Positions 1-8,082 of a stretch of DNA of 64,000 nucleotides are shown piece by piece. Numbering within the stretch: position 1 is the first letter of the stretch; every line of letters begins with the position of its first letter. The stretch is taken from contig CAZLWV010000005.1 in the NCBI GenBank assembly GCA_964563135.1, positions 1 through 64,000 of the forward strand, read 5' to 3'. The DNA comes from JAAYAY01 sp964563135. Its GTDB lineage: Bacteria; Planctomycetota; Planctomycetia; Pirellulales; Thermoguttaceae. The position numbers and the translations under genes are program-made. The notes below the pieces were generated by a model that was not told the DNA's origin, made no database searches, and saw only the letters and a list, made by a program, of their open reading frames with translations.

Positions 1-300
1 GCGCCTGCGGCTGGGCGTTAAACGATATGAACGATATGTTCGACACACTCTCTCCCGGGAAGCCGGGCTCCCGCCGGTCGCCCTCGTGGATTGACTGGGC
101 AGGCGTCAATCGAGTCGCGGGCTGGCGTGTTCCGGCCGGCGCCTGCGGCTGGGCGTTAAACGATATGAACGATATGTTCGACACTCTCTCTCCCGGGAAG
201 CCGGGTTCCCGCCGGTCGCCCTCGTGGATTGACTGCGCAGGCGTCAATCGAGTCGCGGGCTGGTGTGTTTCTGCCGGCGCCTGCGGCTGGGCGTTAAACG
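1..300. repeat. Tandem repeat, 138-bp unit
   Basis: A unit opening with GCGCCTGCGGCTGGGCGTTA starts at 1, 139 and 277, giving two nearly identical complete units and the beginning of a third. The array probably continues off the left edge. Each unit holds a perfect inverted repeat, GATTGAC and GTCAATC separated by 9 bases, and a doubled AACGATATG. The period equals 46 codons, so a reading frame stays open through it, but the sequence behaves as a nucleotide repeat: its core recurs in non-coding DNA near 38.4, 44.5 and 50.9 kb. I treat the whole 1-339 stretch as non-coding. Confidence 0.85.
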
Positions 301-339
301 AATTCATGGGGCGACGGCTCTGGTTATGTGCGGGATCCG

Positions 340-1356
340 CTAAAGTGTGACCTTTTCGCCGGTTCGGGCGGATTGTCTTTCGGCGAGGACGAGGCGGACG
401 GAGTCGACGGACTGCTGGGGGGTGATGATCTGGGGGACACGCTCGCCGCGGACGGCCTGGACGAAATGGGCGATCTCGTTGGAGTAGCCGTCGCCGGAGG
501 CGATCTCGGGGGTGAAGGCCTGGCCTTCGGCCGGGCAGACCTTGAAGGCCGGGCTGCGGGTGCAGTCGTAGGTAATTGTGGCCTTTTCGAGGACGATGTT
601 GAAGCTCATTTCGAAGCCGAACGTGGGCGACATGGACCAGCCCCCTTCGGCGGTGACGACGCAATCGTCGTCGTAGACGTACTCGGTGACGATGTGATCG
701 GCGTCGCCCGACGGGCCGGTCGACGTGCGGCTGAAGACGGCCTTGGGCATGCCGAAGGCGTACTGGACGAAATCGGAATCGTGGATGTGGAGGTCGAGGG
801 CCGCGGAGCCGCTCTTGGCGGGATCCATGAGCCAGCCGGTCCAGGACCAGGTGGGGGTAAGGCTGAGACGCTGGAAGGTTGCCACGCGCACCTTGCCGTA
901 CTGGCCGGAGTGGATGAGTTCCTTGGTTTTGGCATACTCGGGCCAGAAGCGGATGCAGTGGCCGATCTGGAGGAGCCGGCCGCTCTGCTCGGCGGCGGTC
1001 TGCATCTGGCGGCCGTCCTCCACGGTGAGGGCCATGGGTTTCTCGCAGAGCACGTTCACGCCGGCGGCGAGGGCCTTGAGGGTGAACGGCTTGTGCATGT
1101 AGGTGGGCAAGGTGATTGACAGGGCGTCGAGCCGGGCCTCGGCGAGCATCTTGTCGAAGTCGTCGTGGAGGCCGATGCCGGTGAAATCCAGCGGGGCCTC
1201 GGCGCCGGCGATGTTGCCGGCGGTGCCGGCCGTGTTCTGAAACTTGGCCTTGTCCGTGTCGCAGATGGCAACCACCTGGACGTCTTGGAGGGCCTGGTAG
1301 CAGCGGAAGTGCATCTTGCCCATGAAACCGAGGCCGACGATGCCTGTTCGGATCAT
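340..1356 (-). CDS. Gfo/Idh/MocA family oxidoreductase
   Basis: This 338-residue protein is predicted to be a cytoplasmic NAD(P)-dependent sugar or polyol dehydrogenase. The N-terminal Rossmann fold shows GLGFMG at residues 8-13 and the family EKP motif at about 105-107. The C-terminal substrate domain carries a DLHIHDSDF segment near 188-196 that supplies the usual catalytic Asp/His. The start at 1356 is chosen because AGGAG lies just upstream and the Rossmann strand begins at residue 3. It is the last gene of a minus-strand series of sugar enzymes facing a XylR-type regulator. No Tat or Sec signal is seen, unlike its secreted relatives nearby. The substrate cannot be read from sequence; inositol or a hexose derivative are family-typical guesses. 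Confidence 0.9.
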   Translation of the reverse strand: MIRTGIVGLGFMGKMHFRCYQALQDVQVVAICDTDKAKFQNTAGTAGNIAGAEAPLDFTGIGLHDDFDKMLAEARLDALSITLPTYMHKPFTLKALAAGVNVLCEKPMALTVEDGRQMQTAAEQSGRLLQIGHCIRFWPEYAKTKELIHSGQYGKVRVATFQRLSLTPTWSWTGWLMDPAKSGSAALDLHIHDSDFVQYAFGMPKAVFSRTSTGPSGDADHIVTEYVYDDDCVVTAEGGWSMSPTFGFEMSFNIVLEKATITYDCTRSPAFKVCPAEGQAFTPEIASGDGYSNEIAHFVQAVRGERVPQIITPQQSVDSVRLVLAERQSARTGEKVTL

Positions 1357-1373
1357 CTTTCTATCTCCTGGGA

Positions 1374-1492
1374 TGGTAGCCGAAACGCGCCCGAGTTTGG
1401 CCACGACGTCAATACGGGCCAAAGTCTGGCGACGAGCGGTTACGGGTGTTCGAGTACGTATGCGGGCCAAGGGCCCGGCGACGAGCGGCTAC
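1374..1492. repeat. Interspersed repeat, GTAGCC family, copies 1-2
   Basis: Two copies of a motif of the form GGCCAA..CTGGCGACGAGCGGYTAC lie at about 1416-1442 and 1462-1492, with a diverged start (GGTAGCCGAAACG) before them. The second copy runs into the stop codon of the isomerase gene, because the reverse complement of CGGCTAC supplies the TAG. Further copies lie at 2352-2480 and, diverged, at 16753-16870. It fits the short interspersed intergenic elements common in planctomycete genomes. Confidence 0.7.
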
Positions 1493-2325
1493 TTGAAGAT
1501 CTTCTTCATGGCGGCTGCGGTTTTTTCGGGACGGCCGGGCTGGAAGGGGAGCATTTCGGCGGTGACGTAGCCGTCGTAGCCGATTTTTGCCAGGGCGGCC
1601 TTGACCGCTTCAAAATCGACGTCGCCTTCGAGCATGTCGACGAAGCCGGCCGCGGTGCCGACGGATTTCTTGAAATCCTTGACATGGACCCTGGTGATGC
1701 GTTTTCCGAGGATGCTGATCCAGTGTTCCGGGTAGCCGGTGAGGAGGATATTGCCGACGTCGAGGTAGCTGCCGACGGAGTCGGAGCGGAAACTGTCAAT
1801 GAAGCCGCGCATTTCCAGAGGGCTCAGCAGGAACTTGTTCCAGACGTTCTCGATGCCGAGCGTCACGCCGAGCTTCTCCGCCGTGGGCAGGATCTGCTGG
1901 ACGGCCGCGGTGGCTCGCTCATAGCAGACGTCGTAGGGAACGACGGGGCTGTTTTCGAGGAAGAAGACATCGACAGCGCCGGGCACGAACAGGTAGGCGT
2001 CGGTTCCGAGCCACCTGGCCACCTGGAGGGCCTTTTGGGTGAACTCGACAATCCGGGCGCGGACGTTGGGGTCGTCGTCGGTGGGAGAACAGCCCCAACT
2101 CTCGCCGCTGGCGACGCTGGCGATTTCGATTCCCAGCTCCCTGGCCTTGGCAACGATCGCCTTGCACTCGGCCTGGCTGGTGTTGTGGGTGAGGGCCCCG
2201 GAACTGGCAACGCAGAGCTCAATGGCGTCGAAGCCGAGCCCGTTGGCCTGGGTGATGGCGTCGGCAACCGGAAGGGTCGCTTCCAGGCCACCTTCGAACA
2301 TCCAGTAACTGGCGCTGATTTTCAT
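1489..2325 (-). CDS. Sugar phosphate isomerase/epimerase (TIM barrel)
   Basis: This 278-residue protein belongs to the xylose-isomerase-like, AP-endonuclease-2 TIM-barrel family that epimerises or isomerises keto-sugars and inositol intermediates. The expected divalent-metal ligands can be placed on barrel strands: Glu in LGIENVWNKF (about 152), Asp in YLDVGN, His in RVHVKDF and a C-terminal Glu in TAEM. There is no signal peptide, so it is likely cytoplasmic. It lies between two Gfo/Idh/MocA genes on the same strand, a pairing typical of planctomycete sugar catabolism in which the oxidoreductase makes a keto-sugar and the isomerase processes it. The start at 2325 gives the usual first barrel strand at once. 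Substrate unknown. Confidence 0.88.
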   Translation of the reverse strand: MKISASYWMFEGGLEATLPVADAITQANGLGFDAIELCVASSGALTHNTSQAECKAIVAKARELGIEIASVASGESWGCSPTDDDPNVRARIVEFTQKALQVARWLGTDAYLFVPGAVDVFFLENSPVVPYDVCYERATAAVQQILPTAEKLGVTLGIENVWNKFLLSPLEMRGFIDSFRSDSVGSYLDVGNILLTGYPEHWISILGKRITRVHVKDFKKSVGTAAGFVDMLEGDVDFEAVKAALAKIGYDGYVTAEMLPFQPGRPEKTAAAMKKIFK

Positions 2326-2351
2326 GGGGTTGGTCCTTTTGCGAATCTATC

Positions 2352-2480
2352 CAAGCGGTAGCCGAAGTCGCCAGACTTTGGAAAGGTCCGAGTACTGGCG
2401 ACGAGCGGCTACGGGGTTTCGGGTGCGTATGCGGGCCAAATTCTGGCGACGAGCGGCTGCGGATGCGGCTACGTTCTGGC
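2352..2480. repeat. Interspersed repeat, GTAGCC family, copies 3-6
   Basis: The intergenic space between the isomerase start and the next Gfo/Idh/MocA stop is nearly filled by copies of the same element: about 2358-2381 (GTAGCCGAAGTCGCCAGACT and onward), 2394-2412, 2431-2460 and a fragment at 2465-2480. Forward and reverse versions alternate (GTAGCCG..CCAGA and TCTGGCG..CGGCTAC), so a transcript could fold into paired stems. Confidence 0.7.
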
Positions 2481-2496
2481 GAATTCGGATGGGGCG

Positions 2497-3861
2497 TCAG
2501 GTTTCCAACCACTCTCCGGGGATGGGGGAGGGGTAGAAGCCGTCGGGGCCGGCCTTGACGGGGGGCTCGGAGTCGTAGTCGAGATCGTCGATGTTGGGGA
2601 AGAACTGGAACTTGGAGTTGTACATTTCGTCCCAGGTGATGATCTTGCCCGAGTGGACGGCGGCCCGACCCATGAGGTCGGCGAAGTTGGACATGGCGGC
2701 CCGCTTGGCTTCGTTCTGGGGTTGGTCGTTGCGGACGTTGCTCAGGAGCACGTTCCATTCGGCGTCCCAGGGATTGTATTTTTCGGGCGGAGCTTCCCAG
2801 GCGATGTTGTCGTCCTGGATCCGCTGGTCCTTGTAGAGCCGGGTGGTGCCGGCATGGATATTGCCCGAGAACTGGGCCGCGCACTTGGTGCCGTGGGCAT
2901 AGGTGGCGAACTCCTGGAAGCAATGTCCGCCCAGCCAGCGGACGCCGTCGATGGCCTTGGTCCCGTCGGGGAAGGTCCATTCGATGGAGATGGCGTCGAA
3001 ACCCTGGCCCCGATCGGAGCAGTTGAAGGAACGGCCGCCGATCCCTTGGGCCGCGACCGGGTTGGCACCCTTGAGCCAGCAGATCTCGTCGATCTGGTGA
3101 ATGTTCATCTCGGCGAAGAGTCCGCCCGAGACCCAGAAGAAGCGGACGAAGTTGCGGATCTGCCAGAGGAGTTCGTCCTGGCCTTCCGGTTTGGGGCCCA
3201 TGCCGCCAACCGGGTGGATGCGGTAAGCGCGGATGAGCTGGAGTTCACCCATCTGGCCCTCGCGGATTCGCCTGATGAGTTCCTGGCGGTTCACACTGTG
3301 GCGGCACTGGAGTCCGGCGGCGATCTTGAGATTCTTCTTTTCCGCCTCTTCGCCCGCGCGCATGAGGCGATGGAGGCCTGGCGCGTCGGGGGCGAACGAC
3401 TTTTCCATGAAGACGTTGACGCCCTTACTGACGGCGTATTCGAGCTGCAAGGGGCGGACGTAGGCGAAACTGGTGAGCATGGCCACGTCGCCGGGGCCGA
3501 GGCAGTCAATCGCATCCTTGTAGGCCTTGAAGCCGACGAACTGGCGCTCCTTGGGAACATCGACCCGATCGGGAAACTCTTTGGTCAGGGTCTTGTGGGC
3601 GCTGGTCAGACGATCTTCCATGACGTCGGCCATGGCGACCAACTTGACGGGGCCGAACTCGGAGGCCATGGCGTTGCCGACCGCGCCTTTACCGCGGCCG
3701 CCACAGCCGATGAGGGCCAGGCGGATGGTGTTGTTTTCGGCCGCGTGCACACGGGGTGTCAGGGTCGATGCCAGGGCGGTGGAAGCGGCCACGGCTGCCG
3801 AGCGCTGAAGAAACTGGCGGCGGGAAGGCTTTTCGAGGGGGGTGTTTTCTGGGCGGATCAT
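2497..3861 (-). CDS. Gfo/Idh/MocA family oxidoreductase, Tat-exported
   Basis: This 454-residue protein has a twin-arginine signal (SRRQFLQR at 13-20, then an alanine-rich hydrophobic stretch to about 40), so it is probably exported folded with its cofactor. The Rossmann motif LIGCGGRGKG is at about 50-59. The usual EKP is EKS in VFMEKSFAPD, retaining the catalytic lysine. Size and signal match the large planctomycete Tat-secreted Gfo/Idh/MocA clade. It is encoded upstream of the isomerase gene at 1489-2325 on the same strand and is likely co-transcribed with it. An AGCTCC/GGAGCT ribosome-binding site lies just before the start at 3861. Substrate unknown. Confidence 0.9.
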   Translation of the reverse strand: MIRPENTPLEKPSRRQFLQRSAAVAASTALASTLTPRVHAAENNTIRLALIGCGGRGKGAVGNAMASEFGPVKLVAMADVMEDRLTSAHKTLTKEFPDRVDVPKERQFVGFKAYKDAIDCLGPGDVAMLTSFAYVRPLQLEYAVSKGVNVFMEKSFAPDAPGLHRLMRAGEEAEKKNLKIAAGLQCRHSVNRQELIRRIREGQMGELQLIRAYRIHPVGGMGPKPEGQDELLWQIRNFVRFFWVSGGLFAEMNIHQIDEICWLKGANPVAAQGIGGRSFNCSDRGQGFDAISIEWTFPDGTKAIDGVRWLGGHCFQEFATYAHGTKCAAQFSGNIHAGTTRLYKDQRIQDDNIAWEAPPEKYNPWDAEWNVLLSNVRNDQPQNEAKRAAMSNFADLMGRAAVHSGKIITWDEMYNSKFQFFPNIDDLDYDSEPPVKAGPDGFYPSPIPGEWLET

Positions 3862-3879
3862 GGGGAGCTCCGGATGGGG

Positions 3880-3980
3880 GTCAGGGTTCAGGGCAGCAGT
3901 CTGGAGTCAGGGTTCAGTGGTGGTTCAGTGGTCAGAGATCAGGGGTAGATCAGGGGTTTCAGGCCTTGGTTTTCAGTATG
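3880..3980. repeat. Low-complexity TCAGGG/TCAGTGG repeat
   Basis: The gap between two genes is made of imperfect repeats of TCAGGGTTCAG, GGTTCAGTGG and GATCAGGGG. There is no open frame or hairpin worth noting. This kind of simple intergenic repeat is frequent in planctomycete genomes. Confidence 0.6.
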
Positions 3981-4024
3981 TGTCTGGCGGGGTTTGCTTC
4001 GGGTTTCGGACCGGGTCTTCCAGA

Positions 4025-5041
4025 TCACTTGATCTGGGCGGCGGCCTCCTGGGCTTTCTTCATCACACTTTCGAGGGTCACCGGGGCGCCGCCCTGGCGT
4101 TTGCTTTCGTCGGCGGCCTCCATGAAGGCGAAGATCTCGAGGGTTTCGGCCTCGCTGACGGGCGGTTTGCCGGTCTTGAAGAACTTGACGATCTCCACGA
4201 TCAGCGGCTCGTAGCCGTCAAAACCACCCCCGGGGACGATCCCCTTGGTGCCGAAAACGGTGGAGCCATATCCTCGCTGGCTGTCGCGAAGTCCGCGAAA
4301 GGTGCCGATCCGGCCGCCACTCCAGACGCCGACCGCCATATCGGCTCCTTCGGTCTGAACGCGGGTGACCGACACGCAGCCCGGGCCCATGATGGTAAAC
4401 AGCGGCTCGACGCCATGGATGCCGTACCAGAAGAAATCGGGGTGGTGGGGCTCGAGCGAGCAGGGGGCGTATTGATCGCAGCCCACCAGTTCCCCCAAGG
4501 CCGGGTCGTTTCGGACGTTCAAGGTGCGCTGGGCGAACCGCAGGGACGAACTGCTGAAGCAGGGCACGTTGTGTTCCTTGGAGAGCCGAAAGATCGCGAT
4601 GGCGTCGGCAAGGGATCCGGCGATCGGCTTGTCGATGTACACGCGTTTGCCGGCGGCGAAGACCGGCCGGGCCTGTTCCAGGTGCGTACGGCCGTCGATG
4701 CTGAGGATGAGGACCACGTCGACCTTCTTGATCAAGGCATCGATCGAATCGACGATTTCCACCCCCATCTCGGAAACGGGTCCCACGCTGTTGCGGAGAA
4801 TCTCCATGCTCTGGGGGATATCGGGGCTGCCGCCGGGAAAGCCGGCCACGACCTGCATATCGGCCAATTCACCGGTGGCTTTGGGGTCGTTGATGATCTT
4901 GGTCCAGGGGAGGGCGTGGGCGTCCATGCCGATAATGCCGGCCTTGAGCGGGAGGGTAGGCTCGGCGGCGGGGGTGGTGAATACCGGCAACAGAAGTGTG
5001 GCAGCGAGCACCAGGATGGAGAGGGGGCTCTTGGCGGGCAT
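4025..5041 (-). CDS. Gfo/Idh/MocA-like protein with signal peptide
   Basis: This 338-residue protein has an N-terminal Sec-type signal (MPAKSPLSILVLAATLLLPV, then a TPAAE cleavage region), so it is periplasmic or lipid-exposed. The Rossmann glycine motif is degenerate (GIIGMDAHA) and the usual EKP is DKP in YIDKPIAGS. It is therefore a divergent member that may bind the nucleotide differently. The start at 5041 is preferred over an ATG at 5101 because AGGAG precedes it and the signal peptide begins there. It belongs to the same minus-strand sugar cluster as its two neighbours. Whether it is an active dehydrogenase is uncertain. Confidence 0.8.
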   Translation of the reverse strand: MPAKSPLSILVLAATLLLPVFTTPAAEPTLPLKAGIIGMDAHALPWTKIINDPKATGELADMQVVAGFPGGSPDIPQSMEILRNSVGPVSEMGVEIVDSIDALIKKVDVVLILSIDGRTHLEQARPVFAAGKRVYIDKPIAGSLADAIAIFRLSKEHNVPCFSSSSLRFAQRTLNVRNDPALGELVGCDQYAPCSLEPHHPDFFWYGIHGVEPLFTIMGPGCVSVTRVQTEGADMAVGVWSGGRIGTFRGLRDSQRGYGSTVFGTKGIVPGGGFDGYEPLIVEIVKFFKTGKPPVSEAETLEIFAFMEAADESKRQGGAPVTLESVMKKAQEAAAQIK

Positions 5042-5161
5042 GGTTGGTCTCCTGGATAGGTAAGGGTAGTCAGGAAGGCAGTGGAGCGGCGTGGTCATCA
5101 AGCCAGATCATAACGTTTTCGCGCGGCAGATGGAAACTGACGGCGGCATTGCCTGCGTGGG

Positions 5162-6154
5162 CTACCCTGGATAGAGACAATCGGAGCGGGTCTTGCCGTC
5201 CTTGCGGAACTGGATGGCATCGTCGACGATGCGGAAGATGTCGTACTGGGGATGGAAGCCGAGGACAGAGCGGGACTTGCTCATTTCGATGCAGAAGTCG
5301 TTGAATTCGCCCACCTCGAAGCGGACCACGGGAAGGTCCAGCTTCTTGGCCACATAGTCTGCCAGAACGTCGTAGGCAAACGGCGAAGGGCCGGAAACGT
5401 TGAAAGCCTCGCCGATGGTGGTGGGGTTGCCGATGGCGAGCATGATCGACTGGACGACGTCTTTGATGCCCACGATGTGGCGTTTGCCGGCGCTGCCGTT
5501 GGGATGGACCAGGCAGGCGACGCCGTTCTTGTTCTGCTGGAAATACGACTTCTGCTCGGCGGTGACGGCCCAGTCCTTCCAGACGGGCACGCCGAGATTG
5601 GGCGGCGCAAGGGTGACATGGGCGAGGATATCGTCTTCGTCGTGGACCCAGGAGAAGCGGAGGATGGTGATGGGCGTCTGGTACATGATCTGGTACTGCT
5701 CGCACATCACCTCTTCGAGCACCTTGGAGAGCGGGTAGTAGCCGGGATAGCCCGAGTGGCGGTGGTTTTCGTCGATGGGAATCGGCTGGGGATAGTAGTA
5801 GATGCCCGCCCGGGCGTCGGAGCCGGCCTGGATGAACTGCTTGACGTTGCCGGCCTGCTTGCAGGCATCGAGCAGGTAGAAGGTGCCCTTGATGTTGGCA
5901 TCGAGGAACAGGGCCTTGTTTTCCTTGACGTTGGCCATGTGGATCACCACATCGATGTCCTCGATGAGTCTCCCGGCCGTCGCAGGGTCGCGAAGATCGC
6001 CGGTGACGACTTCGACGTTGGGGAGACGTTGGACCTTCAGTCCGTCGGTGAATTCCAGGGCCCGGACCGAGTAGCCGGCCTTGGAGAGTTCGGGAAGGAC
6101 TGCCCGTCCGATCTTGCCTGCCGCTCCGGTGAGAAGGATATTCTTCACGTTCAT
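5162..6154 (-). CDS. NAD-dependent epimerase/dehydratase (extended SDR)
   Basis: This 330-residue cytoplasmic protein is an extended short-chain dehydrogenase of the sugar-nucleotide epimerase or uronate-dehydrogenase type. It starts with the Rossmann fingerprint TGAAGKIGR at about 9-17. GDLRD near 53-57 and DVVIHMAN near 67-74 are typical second and fourth strand motifs. The catalytic YxxxK appears as YYPLSKVLEE at about 140. The start at 6154 follows GGAGAA and places the fingerprint at the N-terminus. It is the first gene of the minus-strand cluster and faces the XylR-type regulator across a 700-bp divergent region. A uronate or pyranose dehydrogenase role would fit but is inference. Confidence 0.88.
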   Translation of the reverse strand: MNVKNILLTGAAGKIGRAVLPELSKAGYSVRALEFTDGLKVQRLPNVEVVTGDLRDPATAGRLIEDIDVVIHMANVKENKALFLDANIKGTFYLLDACKQAGNVKQFIQAGSDARAGIYYYPQPIPIDENHRHSGYPGYYPLSKVLEEVMCEQYQIMYQTPITILRFSWVHDEDDILAHVTLAPPNLGVPVWKDWAVTAEQKSYFQQNKNGVACLVHPNGSAGKRHIVGIKDVVQSIMLAIGNPTTIGEAFNVSGPSPFAYDVLADYVAKKLDLPVVRFEVGEFNDFCIEMSKSRSVLGFHPQYDIFRIVDDAIQFRKDGKTRSDCLYPG

Positions 6155-6420
6155 GAGTTCGTTCTCCGTCTTGTGCCTTTTGAATGGGCCGCTCGACTGC
6201 CCCTCACCACCGCACGAGCTTGCCGCGTCGCTTAAAGCCCAGAAATGATCTTCCGGGACCGGCGGGGGAACATCAATAGTGTTTTGCGTCAATTGATTTG
6301 TGCTTTTTCGTCATAGAGACAGTTTTCTCTCGGGGGGGTATTGGATGGAAATGTGCCGGAACTAGCGATATACTGGGTTGCGGTTGACGAGAGACGCCAG
6401 AAAGATGCCTCGCTAGGATT
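6155..6420. other. Divergent intergenic region of the sugar cluster
   Basis: This 266-bp stretch between the SDR gene and a small plus-strand ORF is visibly AT-richer than its surroundings, especially around 6270-6340. It should hold the promoter of the minus-strand catabolic cluster. I see no convincing paired promoter boxes or clear operator palindrome. Control by the nearby XylR-type protein is inference from position only. Confidence 0.4.
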
Positions 6421-6795
6421 ATGATTATTCATCTCCTCTCCTGCAAAGACAGACCGATCGCAAAGTACGAGGTCCTACGTGACGATCTGTCTGCAAATGA
6501 GGACGACCTGCGGATCGCGCGTGACACGCTTGACGTTGGAGCGCGTGCAGCACGCGCTCGAACGCAGTCGGACGATTCGGGTGCTTATCGAGAGGCCATG
6601 GACGCGGTGAGTTGGACGCTTTCCGCACTCGATGATTTGCGAGAAGCTGGTTTGCACGATCATGTGGTGACGCTAACGGAGCGCCTGCACGACCTGTGTG
6701 AGACGAAGAAGGCAGCAAAAGGCACAACCGTCTGGTGGAGTGAAGACGATTGGTGTATGGCGATTCCACGAAGAGCCTGGTGGCGGTTCTGGTAA
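6421..6795 (+). CDS. Small hypothetical protein
   Basis: A 124-residue ORF with AGGA five bases before its ATG. The predicted protein is acidic and mostly helical (GAYREAMDAVSWTLSALDDL) and ends in a tryptophan-rich tail (RRAWWRFW). It has no signal peptide, membrane span or recognisable motif. Its third-position GC looks lower than that of its neighbours, so it may be recently acquired, fast-evolving or not a gene. It lies 52 bp before the XylR-type regulator on the same strand. I do not recognise a family. Confidence 0.4.
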   Translation: MIIHLLSCKDRPIAKYEVLRDDLSANEDDLRIARDTLDVGARAARARTQSDDSGAYREAMDAVSWTLSALDDLREAGLHDHVVTLTERLHDLCETKKAAKGTTVWWSEDDWCMAIPRRAWWRFW

Positions 6796-6847
6796 TCGTT
6801 CCGGGAGGACTTTGTTCTGAAAAGAGTTCTCGCGAGCCCTCATCGAT

Positions 6848-8029
6848 ATGCCCGAACGCCGCAAGATTGCACTGCTGATCGAATGGTCCCGAGCTTACGG
6901 AAGGGGGGTGCTCGGGGGGATTGCCAACTATGTGAAGGCCCACGAGACCTGGAAGATCTACCAGACTGAGCGGCGGCTGTGCGACGGGGCCCCGGGCTGG
7001 CTCCGGAACTGGCAGGGGGACGGGATCATCGCCCGGATCGAGAACGAAGAGCTCTTGAGTGCCATCCGCAGGCTCGATGTGCCGGTCGTGGACCTGTTCG
7101 AGCATCGCAGCACCGAGGGGATGCCGGGGGTGATCACCGACAACCGTGCGATCGCGCATCTTGCCGCCGATCACCTGATCGAGCGGGGACTCGAGCATTT
7201 TGCCTATTGCGGACTTCCGGGTGTTTATTCGTCGGAGGCCCGGGGGGAGTGCTTTGTGGAGTATCTCGGGCAGGCCGGATACGAGGTGAGCGTGTATGAG
7301 AACCCGCGGCAGTCGGGCTCGGCGTTTATCTCCACCAGCGAAGACTATGAACTGCGGTGCGAGGAAACGGTGGCAAGCTGGGTCAAGTCGCTGCCCAAAC
7401 CGGTGGGGCTGATGGCCTGCAACGACCTGCGTGCCCACCAGGTCCTGATGGCCTCGAGCGACCAGAACATCGCTGTGCCGGAGGAACTGGCGGTGGTCGG
7501 CGTGGACAACGACGAGCTGATCTGCGAACTGTGCCATCCGCCGCTGACGAGCATCGAACAGGACTGCGAGGGGGTGGGCTACCGGGCGGCGGGCCTCTTG
7601 GACCGGCTGCTGGATGGCCAGGCGCCGCCGGCAGAGCCGATCCGGGTGGAACCGCTGGGAGTGGTGCCGCGGCAATCGACCGACATCGTGGCCATTGGCG
7701 ATGCCGATGTGGCGGCGGCCGTGCATTTCATCCGCGGCCACGCCTGCGACGGGATCCAGGTGAGCGACGTGGTCGGACACGTCCAGATGTCTCGAAGCAC
7801 GCTGGAACGGCGATTCGCCCGTCTGCTGGGCCGATCGCCCAAGGCCGAGATCCTGCGCGTGCGGCTGGAGCGTGTGAGGCATCTGTTGTCGATGACCGAC
7901 TATCCCCTGGCCCGGATTGCCCAGCTCACGGGCTTCGATTACATGGAGTCGATGTGCTGCAGTTTCAAGCGAGTGACCGGGCAGACGCCGGGACAATTTC
8001 GAAACGGGAGCCGAGAGGCCAGACGCTGA
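6848..8029 (+). CDS. XylR-family transcriptional regulator
   Basis: This 393-residue DNA-binding protein joins an N-terminal LacI/periplasmic-binding-like sugar sensor (about 1-275) to a C-terminal AraC-type double helix-turn-helix (about 290-390). The sensor starts abruptly with RKIALLIEWSRAYGRGVLGG, the usual XylR opening. The HTH part shows VSDVVGHVQMSRSTLERRF and IAQLTGFDYMESMCCSFKR, the two AraC recognition elements. The architecture is that of E. coli XylR, which activates on ligand binding, and is greatly expanded in planctomycetes. It is divergent from the sugar cluster at 340-6154, which it probably controls. The natural ligand is unknown. Confidence 0.92.
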   Translation: MPERRKIALLIEWSRAYGRGVLGGIANYVKAHETWKIYQTERRLCDGAPGWLRNWQGDGIIARIENEELLSAIRRLDVPVVDLFEHRSTEGMPGVITDNRAIAHLAADHLIERGLEHFAYCGLPGVYSSEARGECFVEYLGQAGYEVSVYENPRQSGSAFISTSEDYELRCEETVASWVKSLPKPVGLMACNDLRAHQVLMASSDQNIAVPEELAVVGVDNDELICELCHPPLTSIEQDCEGVGYRAAGLLDRLLDGQAPPAEPIRVEPLGVVPRQSTDIVAIGDADVAAAVHFIRGHACDGIQVSDVVGHVQMSRSTLERRFARLLGRSPKAEILRVRLERVRHLLSMTDYPLARIAQLTGFDYMESMCCSFKRVTGQTPGQFRNGSREARR

Positions 8030-8082
8030 TCTGCCGGACGGAACGCTGGAATCGTGGAATACTGAAGTGATGAGGAATGCCG

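Noticed and set aside
1..300. Integron attC-like array (GCGTTAAAC core)
   Set aside because: Only one of the two core sites is present per unit, there are no cassettes, and the inverted repeats do not match attC architecture.
27..350. ORF through the tandem repeat that would encode a 46-residue repeat protein
   Set aside because: The 138-bp period makes any open frame repeat. The same core lies in non-coding DNA elsewhere in the window and no ribosome-binding site is present.
328..1119. Long plus-strand ORFs opposite the minus-strand enzymes (also at 1165, 2653, 3842, 5252, 15326 and others)
   Set aside because: They are mirror frames of high-GC genes, low in complexity, with no family motif; the opposite strand carries clear enzyme domains.
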